Source of the DNA: Trichoplusia ni | Taxonomy: Eukaryota; Arthropoda; Insecta; Lepidoptera; Noctuidae | NCBI RefSeq assembly: GCF_003590095.1 | Contig: NC_039478.1 | Coordinates: 11,408,001-11,472,000 of the forward strand | Length of the DNA: 64,000 bases | Direction: 5' to 3' | In this document: one piece after another, positions 23,413 to 34,537 of the stretch | Layout of the letters: every line of letters begins with the position of its first letter | Numbering within the stretch: position 1 is the stretch's first letter | Position numbers and translations under genes: made by a program | The notes under the pieces: model-generated | Database searches by the model: none | The model's input: only the letters and a program-made list of their open reading frames with translations | Told to the model about the DNA's origin: nothing

Positions 23413-23973
23413 AATTTCATTCAATTTAATTGATTTTCAAAACCTTGCAAGATAACTGACAATTAATGAACTGTTACTAAGTACTTGCATATTTGCATAT
23501 CCCATGTAAAGTAGATTTACATAACCTATTATCTGATATCAAAAACGAATATTAATTCAACCTAGTACCAATATCGATATCTATCCGATTCCGAGTCATA
23601 AATACTATCTATTATTATTGGATCATCAGAAGTAAGTACTCGAAAACGTATTTGTAACAGGCATGTTTGCTGAATGAGTAGTGTCTTGGTAACAAATAAA
23701 TATACTATACTCATACTATGAGTAATAGTAAAACTGTGTATTGTCCTGTTTGTAATGACGTATCATTAAATAACGCATGTATAATTCCAAATAGGTATGT
23801 TAGCTTGGGTTTTGTGGAATTTGTACTATTGATATCGGTAGGTTCGAATCCCGAGTTAAGAAAACAAGGGGAATGCGGCTATAATATGATGAAATATGGA
23901 CAAAACTGCGTTGTGTAGTTTATAATTTAAAAAGTGCTTAAACTACTCTTGCATTATGACATTTAATACTTGT

Positions 23974-24050
23974 GTCGCAGGGGGTTTCGTAAACTTTCAA
24001 TTAACATGCACAAAGACACCCAGACTCAGGACAAGCATTCGGCTATCGTT
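23974..24050 (-). mobile_element. truncated SINE, 3' half only
   Basis: GTCGCAGGGGGTTTCGTAAA, AACATGCACAAAGACACCCA and CTCAGGACAAGCATTCGGC match the 3' half of the SINE family at 62104. The tRNA head is absent. Confidence 0.6.
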
Positions 24051-25577
24051 GCACTCTTCAAATTGCATTAACGCATTTTGTTTTTTTTTTCTATGCCCGG
24101 CTAATTTCTAACCAGATCACTTAGCCAGGTCTTATTTCTAAAATAGTTGACGTCAATAGAAAACAGTTCAATGTATGTATATGACAGGTCGAAGTCACGT
24201 GACGTATCGGAACGAAATGTCATTACCATAAATTTTAGCTTTATTATTTTGACGTTAACGTTAATAAATATGTCTCTTGGGTAAAGGAGCAGATCTCTGT
24301 CAATTTCGAAGTAAGTAAACCGATCCAATTTTAACGTTTATTTGTTATCGAAAGTGCGTATGATATGTTTGCTATCGGTAGCTGAGTTCCCGTAACGGAC
24401 AAATATAGTAATGCGAAATCTATGTAAGTAAATAAAAATAATTCTAGCACATAACTTTGCACAGCATAAAGGTTTAGATTGTTTTAGGTTCGGAATATTA
24501 ATTGTTTAACAATACTTGTTAATTTCAGAGAAGTCAGCGTTTTCTTGTTTTTACTGTTCTTAATAAGAAAATCCACCTTTACAATTGGGTTTCAAAAATA
24601 CTTGAGGCTAAAACTCAGCCGTAACATTTGCTTAGTTATGTTGGTATTGGTTTTGTTATCTTCCAATACAACTGAATATCGGATTTTACATAAAATTTCC
24701 CATCGGATATTTTCCACGTATTGTAGCTACCTACTGCAAAGAATTTCACAACCTAAGTTTTCGCTTCAATTTTAAATGCGTATAAATTTCTCGCAATGTA
24801 AAAAAAAATATGACCAATATTAGATATTGTTTCTAGTCTAAATTTTCATTCAAAATTGTATGAATCGGTAGCTCACACTCGGTATGGCCTTGTATGGCGT
24901 GTTGTTGTGACACTACTCATTAGCAAGTGTTACTCGTGTTTGTCGCAACTTGACCCTCGGCCACTCCTCTGCTCTATGCTCAATGGATTTCGCAAAAATT
25001 TACAAAAAAAATAGCTTTACTGTTATTTCCTTACCGTTAGTTTGTATGTATTAGATTATGTAAAAAGAAATGGTATCCCCGTTCAAATATTTAGAATTTT
25101 AGATAGTAGATATTTAATATTTACTTTTATAAAACGCAATTATAAAGTGACATAAAAAGTCAATCCTCAATACACAATTTTATTTGCGTTTCTACAATGT
25201 AACATAAAGCAAAAAACTATAAATCCCATTAAACCGATACCTACCATCAGTTATGAATGGCGCGATTTGACGAGTAACAGTTAAATATAACCGCGATTCA
25301 TTGAGTAACCCATTACTTGAGTTTATCAAACATATGGCACGCCGGAAGCGGGCGGCGACTGGACTCGTGACTAACTTGTTACGAGTCGACAGTGAATCAT
25401 TTACATTATAATTAAACGTTCTGTTCTTTGTACGAGGTTTCATGTTGAGAAGCTTGTAAATACGATCAAATCTTTGTTAAAGAAGGGAATGCATAGTACG
25501 TTTTTTCTTTGCTCTCTTTAAGCTTAATTAAAAGCTAACATCTAACAGAATAGATTAGTTTGATAATTAAAACAGGT

Positions 25578-25690
25578 CAGGATACTCAGTCGCTCCTTGT
25601 AAAACACTGGTCCTTTGCTGCCACGGGTTAGACTGGAAGCCGACCTTAACATGATTGGGAAAAGGCTAGGCTATGGATGAAGGTATGAAA
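25578..25690 (+). mobile_element. LINE 3' end fragment (second subtype)
   Basis: GGTTAGACTGGAAGCCGACC and GATTGGGAAAAGGCTAGGCT are landmarks of another RTE-like LINE 3' end seen in Lepidoptera. Also present at 60808. Confidence 0.6.
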
Positions 25691-26342
25691 ATTAATGACC
25701 TAATCAAAATTAAAATAAATTTTATAATAAAATGTAAAATTAAACCGCGATAAAATCCGTAATAGTAGTTTCATTTCAATGTCTAACATTCGCGTAAACC
25801 TAAGAAACCACGACCTAATCAATTTCTACAATTACCTAGTATGCATTTGATAATTCCTTTAAAGCATGAAAACAAATTCAAAAATTAATAAATATAAAAA
25901 AAAATCAACTTTTATCGATAAGAAAGAACATTATAAATTGTCTACCGACATCAAAAAAAACCATACTCCAATTTTAATGTGAGTTTAATGGCATCTTGGT
26001 AAATAATGATGAAATGTTATCAAATTTCATGGACCAGAGTCTGCGGTGTGTAATTTAGTTGTTGCGAATCCCTTTAATGTATTCTTAAGTAAGTTTAAAT
26101 TGATAATAGACAGGTTCCTTGCGTCGAAGTTAACCTCTTTGCATAATAAATATTTATAAGAAGTGTTTTATCTCGTGTTGGCTAGAACAGGAATTAGACT
26201 AATATAATGTTACACAATTGACGATAAATGTTAGTAAACAGTCTTGTTTTAAAGAAAATATTCTTGGTTATTAATATTAGGAAAGTAAACAACCACATTG
26301 TTCATTTTCGTTCTCCACAGCTAAGTGTACATGATTATTTTC

Positions 26343-26612
26343 TTTTTTTATATAATAACTATATTTTGACAAAATATACGTATAAAAACGATATTTGTCT
26401 TAACAATTCTCAATATTTCTCAGGACTACAATTTCATTGATTCACAAGTAGTTACTTCAACTTTTAAGTTAAGAGCATTTTTTTATATAATAACTATATT
26501 TTGACAAAATATACGTATAAAAACGATATTTGTCTTAACAATTCTCAATATTTCTCAGGACTACAATTTCATTGATTCACAAGTAGTTACTTCAACTTTT
26601 AAGTTAAGAGCA
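26343..26612. repeat. perfect 135-bp tandem duplication
   Basis: Positions 26343-26477 are repeated without any visible difference at 26478-26612. The unit runs from the T-run before ATATAATAACTATATTTTG through TTAAGTTAAGAGCA. No similarity to the mobile elements here was noticed. Perfect identity in non-coding DNA implies a very recent duplication or an assembly artefact. Confidence 0.95.
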
Positions 26613-27014
26613 TTTTAAAATAAATTTTGTGGCCAAACAAAATTGTCCTAGAGATAAGATAACTTTTGTCTATCATTAATAAGTAACTATATTTACAACA
26701 CAATACATACATAATTAAATAGGTCACAAAAATAAGCACTTAATGATCACAGCCAGACATCAAAGCGAGGTCAATAATAAAAACACAATCATTTATCCGA
26801 CAATAGATTGTATTATCACAAGATCTAAGTTGGTGATAGCAATATCTTGAGATAACGGTAAGATTTATCTGTAGATGTTTGTGTCAGGTGAAAGGATGAA
26901 TGCGAAATATAACTATGATTTTGGCTTTGTTAAAAGGCTGTATTTTTTATCTTGTTATTATTGTTTTGAGAACTACGAGTAGACCCGTTAAACGAGACAT
27001 TTGTCCCAATCATT

Positions 27015-27150
27015 GGCTATCGAGGCCTATAGATACCCCACTGCTGGGCATAGCCTTCCTCCCATTAAATTAAGGTTTGCTGACATACTGCGGGTTGGCG
27101 ATTTCATACTCAAATATTTCTAATCCAGGTTTCCTTACGATGTTTCCCTT
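27015..27150 (-). mobile_element. LINE 3' end fragment, minus strand
   Basis: CCACTGCTGGGCATAGCCTT is the reversed core. Downstream GCGGGTTGGCGATTTCATAC and the following 60 bp may belong to the same insertion. Confidence 0.5.
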
Positions 27151-27242
27151 TACCGTTTGGCAGTAGTGTGTTTAAGTACGTAATTGTATTTAAATGTGCT
27201 TAATAGTATGATCGTAATATCTTTCTGGATGTAAAATTTCTT

Positions 27243-27356
27243 TATTAAATGATGTAACGGATCTCACGCGTATTTATCGGGGTAGTCCGACTAGTTTCGG
27301 ACCCAACCGGAGTCCTTAATCATGAGCACACGCGGCGGGATCGTGAGTCGAACTGA
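27243..27356 (+). repeat. interspersed repeat with GACTAGTTTCGGACCCAACC core
   Basis: TGATGTAACGGATCTCACGC, GACTAGTTTCGGACCCAACC and GGAGTCCTTAATCATGAGC recur in reverse at 23311 and 49009, and in part at 13385. Dispersed family of about 110 bp with both ends similar between copies; class unknown. Confidence 0.7.
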
Positions 27357-27626
27357 CTTCTTCTTTGGTCATAATTCAAATCAACCTCAACCAAAACAAA
27401 GTTTTATTCCTTATCTCTTGACAGCAAGTTATTTTTAGTTAACATAATGTCAACATTGTATTATCAATATCCAACCAAATTATGTTTCAATATATATTTG
27501 GCAAGCCTTGACAATTAACAATGTAAAGGGCTGCCCTTTGTCTTGCATGAAAAATTTAGTAGTTTTCAAAAAGGTCACGTGTGTGACCTTTAGCCAACCT
27601 AATAGGTCCTAACTGGAGTTCTAATG

Positions 27627-27644
27627 TTACTAGTATACTAGTAA
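27627..27644. repeat. perfect 18-bp palindrome
   Basis: TTACTAGTATACTAGTAA reads the same on both strands. No function is suggested by its surroundings. Confidence 0.9.
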
Positions 27645-28029
27645 GTTATGTGCGCCAGTTACAAGCCGATAGTTTGTAAATGTCAGTTAATATAACCATT
27701 TAACTGTACGATGTGATTCATTAACTGTTGAGCGGAATAAATAGATTTCTAACTACAGTTTATCATGCTATAGTTCAGCTTAAGGTTACTTTAAATAACG
27801 TATTTTATGTAAATATAATTGATAATGTCGGTCTTATGAAATAATTTTATTTTGCCCGATAACTTAGGGCCGGCGTATATGTAGCGTGAAGCGTTTACAT
27901 ATCCGATTCAATTCCTTCAAATAGTCGGACGATCCCTATAATTAGCGTGAGTAGTTTGAATAAATACTTGTGAATTTCACAAAAATTGTAAAGGAATATT
28001 TGTACATTAGGCACTATTAGTTGCACTGG

Positions 28030-28275
28030 ATACGAAAGAGGTGGGACCATCTGTTGAGGCGCAACTTGGGGCAGGTTGATGTGTTTAACAAGGAGCGACT
28101 GCCTATCTGACCTCCTCAACTCAGTTACCTGGGTAACACGATACCCTTTAGTTACACTGGTTGTCAGACTTTCAAGTTTCTGACTACCTGTAACGACTGT
28201 CAAAGATGTATGAATAACAGCCAGGACCCACAATTTAACGTGCCTTCCGAAACACGGAGGAACTCGACATGACTA
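28030..28275 (-). repeat. interspersed repeat with AACGTGCCTTCCGAAACACGG end
   Basis: GGTTGTCAGACTTTCAAGTT, GACTACCTGTAACGACTGTC and AACGTGCCTTCCGAAACACG form a motif series that is very common in lepidopteran intergenic DNA, I believe from a LINE. The 112-codon minus-strand frame across it is most likely incidental. Confidence 0.5.
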
Positions 28276-28440
28276 TGACATTACATTAATGATACCAAAT
28301 TAATCTCTACCTGGAATTTGCACTCTTACAAAGTTCTAGCATACCTAACCTATCAGTACACCACGCCCTTTATCCTAAGCCAGATAAAGTATAGTTATCG
28401 ATCGGCAATCAGTTCGTCCTTGTTGATAGTCATCAGTAAT

Positions 28441-28500
28441 TAGGGGCGAAGGCGGAGGCGCCGGCGCAGGTGGCTGGGTGCGCACGACAGACGAGCCGCA
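28441..28500. promoter_or_regulatory. intronic GC-rich patch overlapping an open minus-strand frame
   Basis: GGCGAAGGCGGAGGCGCCGG and GGTGCGCACGACAGACGAGC form a short CpG-rich island. The minus strand is open without an ATG for 57 codons (28378-28548), including DKFFEYHYDWTFCGSSVVR and a PPAPAPPPSP run. It is either a regulatory island or a coding exon of an antisense gene. Neither clear splice sites nor a family match was seen. Confidence 0.3.
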
Positions 28501-30124
28501 GAAGGTCCAGTCGTAATGGTACTCGAAAAACTTGTCTTCATGGTTTTCTTACATTTTCGCATTATTTTTTTTTAATTTTAAGTGTTTATGTTTTTAAAGT
28601 TTAGTTGAATTGGATTGGATGGGCAGTAAAAATTTTTAGTTACAGTGTTTTAATAGGGTAAACTGTTTAGGTACCTAAAGTTGATTGTGTCAGATAACGT
28701 GATTTTAAGTCAGAATTACGAGTAATGATCGATGAATTGTAGGCGCGATGAAAATAGTTGACGACACCCTTTTTTGTATAGTTAGTTCAGTTATGACTGT
28801 TCAACTGAACCAAATACGCAACTTCAAGATTCATTGGCCGCACGTTGTTGTTTCTCTGCATTTACCTGTACAGTGTCACAGCTATTAAGTTATTTACATA
28901 CCGAGTTTATTGTTTGATTGCTTTTAAAACTGTTATATTAGTTTATGTCTTGATTTGAAAAGGAACAACTTTGTGTCTAGTTTTATTTGTTTTGTAATGC
29001 TTTTAACTATTTATTTCTATTAGCGTTTCTCTTACTTCCTAAAGTTTTATTGGATGTAAATACATAATAAAGAACATTTAGTCCTACGGCGGAGTTAAGT
29101 TGATTGAAAAATATTCCAGTTTTAGATAAAATTTTACTTTAATCTGAATCAGTAAATTTGACCGTATATCTTCTTGGACAATTTGCGACCCCTTTGACAA
29201 AAGGTATCTTTATAACGGATACAATATGGAAAGGTTTCCTTATATGGCTATGGAGCTAATTGTGTAGATTAGGTCAGAGATGTAAAATAAATATCTAGAA
29301 ATATGTTAGAGTTATATTCATTTGTTTTTCAATCACTCTCTTAATAGATTTGTAATTAATCGGTTTGATAATTGTCTCGAAAGATGGATCGCAACTTTTT
29401 CCTTGTAGACTATACAAACGTATGTCCCAAGATAAATAATACGCAGACATCTCATACACATGTATTACACAATGTAAAATTCCATACACAAGCGAAAAAA
29501 CAAAGCATTTCGAACGCGAAAATATTTCGAATTCAGTAACAATAGCCATACTTCCATACATCTTAGGAATTTGTATGAGTTTTGCATGATTGTCATTCCG
29601 GTCATGATTTATTGTCAATATTCGTTGTATGCCTCGAATTCTGCCGATACTCTTGGCTGAAACGTGGCGTGAATGTGATGGTCGTGTGAAATATGTCATA
29701 AAAATGTTTATGGCTTAAATGTATTTTATTATAGATAGGTAATGCGACCATGGCCTGTTTTAAATTATTTGTGTGAATGAAGACTGAATTTCTATATTTT
29801 TTTTTTTATGGACGTGCTTGTACTGGGATAAAGTTCCTAAGCCCAAAAAGTGGTCTGAATTACAGCATTTAAGCATGTTTTGACTGTATTCTGTCAGTGA
29901 GGCAATATAAATCAGTTATACATGTATTTGCAGGTTCACCAAATACTAATTTCGTTTAACAAGTGAAAAAGTATCGACATAGGTATAATCTTGACGTCGC
30001 GATTACATACAAAATTATGACGTCACTTCTTCTAAATCACATTGGTTAACGTAATTTTTATATTGCGCAAATTTTGTGCAATGTGACGCACATAAGAAAT
30101 TAAGTCATCTATTAATTTGATTGT

Positions 30125-30285
30125 ACGGATAACCGAGTGGGTGAGGTCCTCAAGCCAAACACACTGAGCGTGACGAGTCACAGGTTCGATCCTTGCGTAG
30201 GACAAGCATTTGCGAGATCCACGAATGCTTGCCCTGAGTGTATTTGGGCATGTGACTTGAATATTTGTAAATCCTCACGCGACAG
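30125..30285 (+). mobile_element. tRNA-derived SINE (family with CGGATAACCGAGTGG head)
   Basis: A-box-like AACCGAGTGG and B-box GGTTCGATCCT lie 50 bp apart. The shared 3' half follows, with GCCCTGAGTGTATTTGGGCA and TGACTTGAATATTTGTAAAT. Other copies lie at 13725, 23974, 34440, 50284 and 62104. Confidence 0.75.
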
Positions 30286-33185
30286 AAGAACTAAATTACT
30301 TAATGCGAGATTCGTTTATCTATACATACGCGTAGATTGTTAGCAGAAAAATAAAGTTAAATTTTAACAGAGGGTTAAAATATATCACGATACTCTAAAA
30401 AAGGTAGGTTCTGGAAAAATAATATATAACACAAGTTACCTGGTTATGAAACCACGGTAATAAAAGAGTGATTGTGCTCGGAATGAAACCACTCCTTGTT
30501 CCACCGATCTATCGATATATCGATAACTGCGATACCTTTATCGATACCACCTGTGACCTATATACCTTTACGACTCGTGTGGGATGATAAACTAACAATA
30601 AAATGCAGTATTTAATATTGTTAGGATTTAATCCTATTAAACGTGATGCGAGTGTTGACTGGTTTGTTACGACGCCTGTCTAAACGGCTGAATAAATTTG
30701 AATGGAATTGACTTGAAACGTAGTTTTAGTTTTGTGGATTCACAATGTCGTAATAGCGATTTTTCTAATTAATTCATCAAGAAAGCACAGGTCCTCGTAC
30801 TACCACATAAACAACTCAATTAATTACGATAATGAAATAACACTAAGAAGAAACCACATTACCGAATCTCAATACATTTGAAAGTTAGAAAATAAAAATA
30901 GGTACAACAAAAAGTCCACCGCCTTAATTTTCGCTAATTTATTCAAGCCAATAATTACCTTCATATTTCAATATAAAAGGCTCCCAACGATAAAACACGA
31001 GACGCTAATTGCCAGTATAAATAATTAATTAATCAATCCATACTATCTCGATCACGAGATTTCGATCTCCTTAATTATATGGAAACATTATATAAGTGAC
31101 GTTTTAATAGGAAACATGAGAAAAACACGTTAATACGTTAATATGACTTCCAGAATTTAATGCCCCGTGATTGGTGATTTATCTGTTAAGGGCGATTCAC
31201 ACGTGCACAGGTGTTCGTTTAGAAAGTAAAAGTCGTGGTGCGGTTGGTTTCGTTTGATGTTATTATTTTTTAATGTTATGTAAATTGTTTTATCTGTTTT
31301 GGTTATTATGACGCGCATTTTCAACGCATGGAAATTTAATTAATATTGTTTTGTGAACTCAAGCATTTCTGACGTTATTTGAGCATAAAAGTATGTAAAG
31401 CAATCACAAATATGTTTGTATTTTAATTAAAAGATTGAGTTAAGAAATTTAGTTTGCGTGTTCAGTAGTTACACGAATTAATTATTGTAATATTGTGCGA
31501 ATACTATAGAAATGAGTCAAGTTGTTTTTCTGTAACAAAGCATTTGGAATATCTACAAATACATCGATCATTCAACTACAGTTTTTTTCTAAATAATTCG
31601 ATAAAAATGCTGATTTAAAAAACATAACATTAAAAATAGTTCACTACTTCTAAGTGTAAACATAAATTAATAAATCATAAAAAATACAACAATTAATGTA
31701 TACAATTTATTTACAAAAACCAATTATCCAGTAATAACATATTAACAGTAATTGTCGCCAAAAAACGTATCTTAACATGTTTTTTAACAGTCTAAATCGA
31801 CCTTAACACGTACAGTGACATTTAACTGAAGAGGGAGTGTCGGCTGACTTTGAACTTTACATTTTTGTAAACCAATTGTAATTGTTTTGAACGGGTTAAC
31901 CTTAAGTCATTATTACAGTTATTTTAATCTGTTACTATTAACTATTTTGTTTGGGTCCTGGCTGTTACAGTCTGAGCTTAAAGGGGTTATCGCGTATAAA
32001 CAATTAGATTTGTCAGTGAGTTTACGTTATTTTTCTAATTAATTAATTCTAAATCAATAATATAATCAATACAAAAATAATAAGATTTTTTAAATTTCAA
32101 GTATTTATATTAGAAATATTTCTATATAGGTATTAGATTTTTTTTTTATTTTACACTCATCTTTAAGTATAGGTCAAAAAAAACGTTCAAAATTATTTTG
32201 AACTACCGTTTTTAAAGTAAAGTTGACAATTTAAATGAGACCTTCGCAGTTACGAATATACAGTATATGATATGAAATTGACGCCATTATTTCGTTTTTT
32301 GCTTATCCAATTATAAACCAAATTAAAAGTAATTTTAATGCAATTAAAAGAAGTCGTGGTAAACAATCATAATAAGGTGTTGTTTTTAAAACAAGAATTC
32401 GATTGTTTTCAATAACTTATTGTGCAGTGTTGCTAGGGTTTTCTTAAAATCTTAACGAAAGTAAACAAATTGCTAATTAATATAAATATTATAATGTCAT
32501 GCTGCTGTAGTTTTTGCTAGGTTCATAATGAATTGCGCTTTCTATGACAAAAGTTTACCAATATTTTCAAAATTGTTGCGTAAACATAATTCAAATGTAA
32601 AAGAATGCACCAAGTGGACAATCATTTGACAACCTCTTTGGAATCTCAACGGTCCTTAACACAAAAATTGAAAGTTTATTAATTTATTTATTTATTTAGT
32701 TGACGTCTCAAACATTCTCTACACAAATAAAGACGAGTAAATAAATATATAATATAATTAATACACATTAACCTAGACTTAAACGACCTCAAGAAGACAA
32801 GCGTCAACAAAAATATTATTTCTCCACTCAATTAACAAATTCTTCTACGGAATTAAAATATCACGTCTGGCAACACCGGCTGTAAAGTGACAGGACGCCA
32901 TATTGGTTCGACATCGACAATAAAATGCTTTTTAAACTATAATTAATTCCTTATATTGCTGTCATTAGGGACCGTAATTGTAGTAAGGAGGCTTTATAAG
33001 TGATGAATGGGTGTCAGTGGCATTTTTTATAGATTAATATGGGCATGTTATGTTTGAGTAATAGTTGGACTGTTCGCGCTATTAATGTAATTATATGGGA
33101 GATGTTATTATTGCGAGTGTTGACGGTACCAACTAAATAGTTATTTGGTTAAGGGGATTCTAGTTAGAGTTGAGTTTTCGTTTTA

Positions 33186-33229
33186 AAAGAGACGCTTACT
33201 GTGTACAGATACACAGTAAGCGTCTCTTT
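33186..33229. repeat. perfect 20-bp hairpin with 4-nt loop
   Basis: AAAGAGACGCTTACTGTGTA (33186-33205) is exactly complementary to 33210-33229 around CAGA. No repeat family was recognised around it. Such perfect short-loop palindromes often arise by template switching. Confidence 0.95.
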
Positions 33230-34439
33230 CACTGAACTAAATTGGTTTTGATAGAAAAAAATGCATTATATTACTATGTAATGGAAACACTTATGTTTAA
33301 TTTTTTCATGCCCTGACTTGTATACTCGACAAGGTTCAATCAAAGAAGGTCTACTTTTTAATGGCATTAGACCATTCACACAAACTAAATTCACAAAAAC
33401 TATACCTTACATAAACCCATCCGCATTATTCGTATATTTCCTTTAGGTATACGAATGACGTCATAACCTGTCTACTGACATTACAACTAGATTGACTCGT
33501 TTGACATAACCATATTGTGGGTGACGCATGTCTATCTATAACTCGTAAATATCAAGCCTGTTACAATGATGGGTAGGCAGAAGTCCTCAACCTACTTACC
33601 TCGAAAATATAACTAATTATTACCACAGATATAATGAAAACTCAATTTCGCATCATAAGAACCCTTTTAACAAAACTAAAACCAATGTGAGTCAACGGGA
33701 TGTGACCCAAAATCTTTCTACCAAAATCTACCATCCTAAAATAAATATAGCGTCAAACCAAAACCTCTTCTACTTTGCATACAATGCTTAAAAACCTACT
33801 ACTATCTAAAATCTAAAGCCAAAATTTCGTCTAATTTATAATGCAACCCGCCATAGTAGCCCATAAGTGCAAACCATAAACAAACAGCCAACGAAAACCA
33901 TACCCTAACTTCATACAGCAAAATTCTAAATCCAATGACATAGTAATCCATTTTTTAGCCCAATATGGAAGCTCCTTCCTTAGTACCGACCAACATACCA
34001 AGACCTATATCCCTTGGAACGTGTGCTAACATTAGCACGTGATGCAAAGTTCAGGTTATGCCGGTCGTCTCCTATTCAGGATATGGGGGGGACATGATAC
34101 GAATGCTTAGAACATAGATTATTTATAAAGATTATGCGGCTATAAATAGTTTGCTGACTTTGTCTGACCTGAGGGGATTGGGCCAAGTTTTAAGTAGTAA
34201 GGAGAGTCTTCCTTATCAAACTGAGGGTAAAAAATATTTACGTCTGGAAAGCAGATTATTTTTTACACCATGTTAAAGTAATCTGAAAATAATAGTGATT
34301 GTATAAATGATGTTTTATAGGCTTAATCCGTTATGAATATTGAAAATGTATTACATAGCGAACACATAAGTACCTAAATCTAATATTATTATCTATTAGA
34401 ATAATCAAAATAATTAATTAAATTATTGTTTCGCGATGG

Positions 34440-34537
34440 CTTCACAAATACTTGTCATAATACATAATCGAACCGGCGACCGGTCACGCACAGTGGCTTT
34501 GGCGAGGTGTCCAACTGAGCCACTCGGCTATCCGTGT
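34440..34537 (-). mobile_element. tRNA-derived SINE head, minus strand
   Basis: AATCGAACCGGCGACCGGTC (B box region) and GAGCCACTCGGCTATCCGTG (A-box head) mark the tRNA-like half of the same SINE family. The 3' half is largely missing. Confidence 0.65.

Noticed and set aside
27895..28233. 112-codon minus-strand frame
   Set aside because: It overlaps an interspersed repeat motif series common in Lepidoptera and has no domain features.
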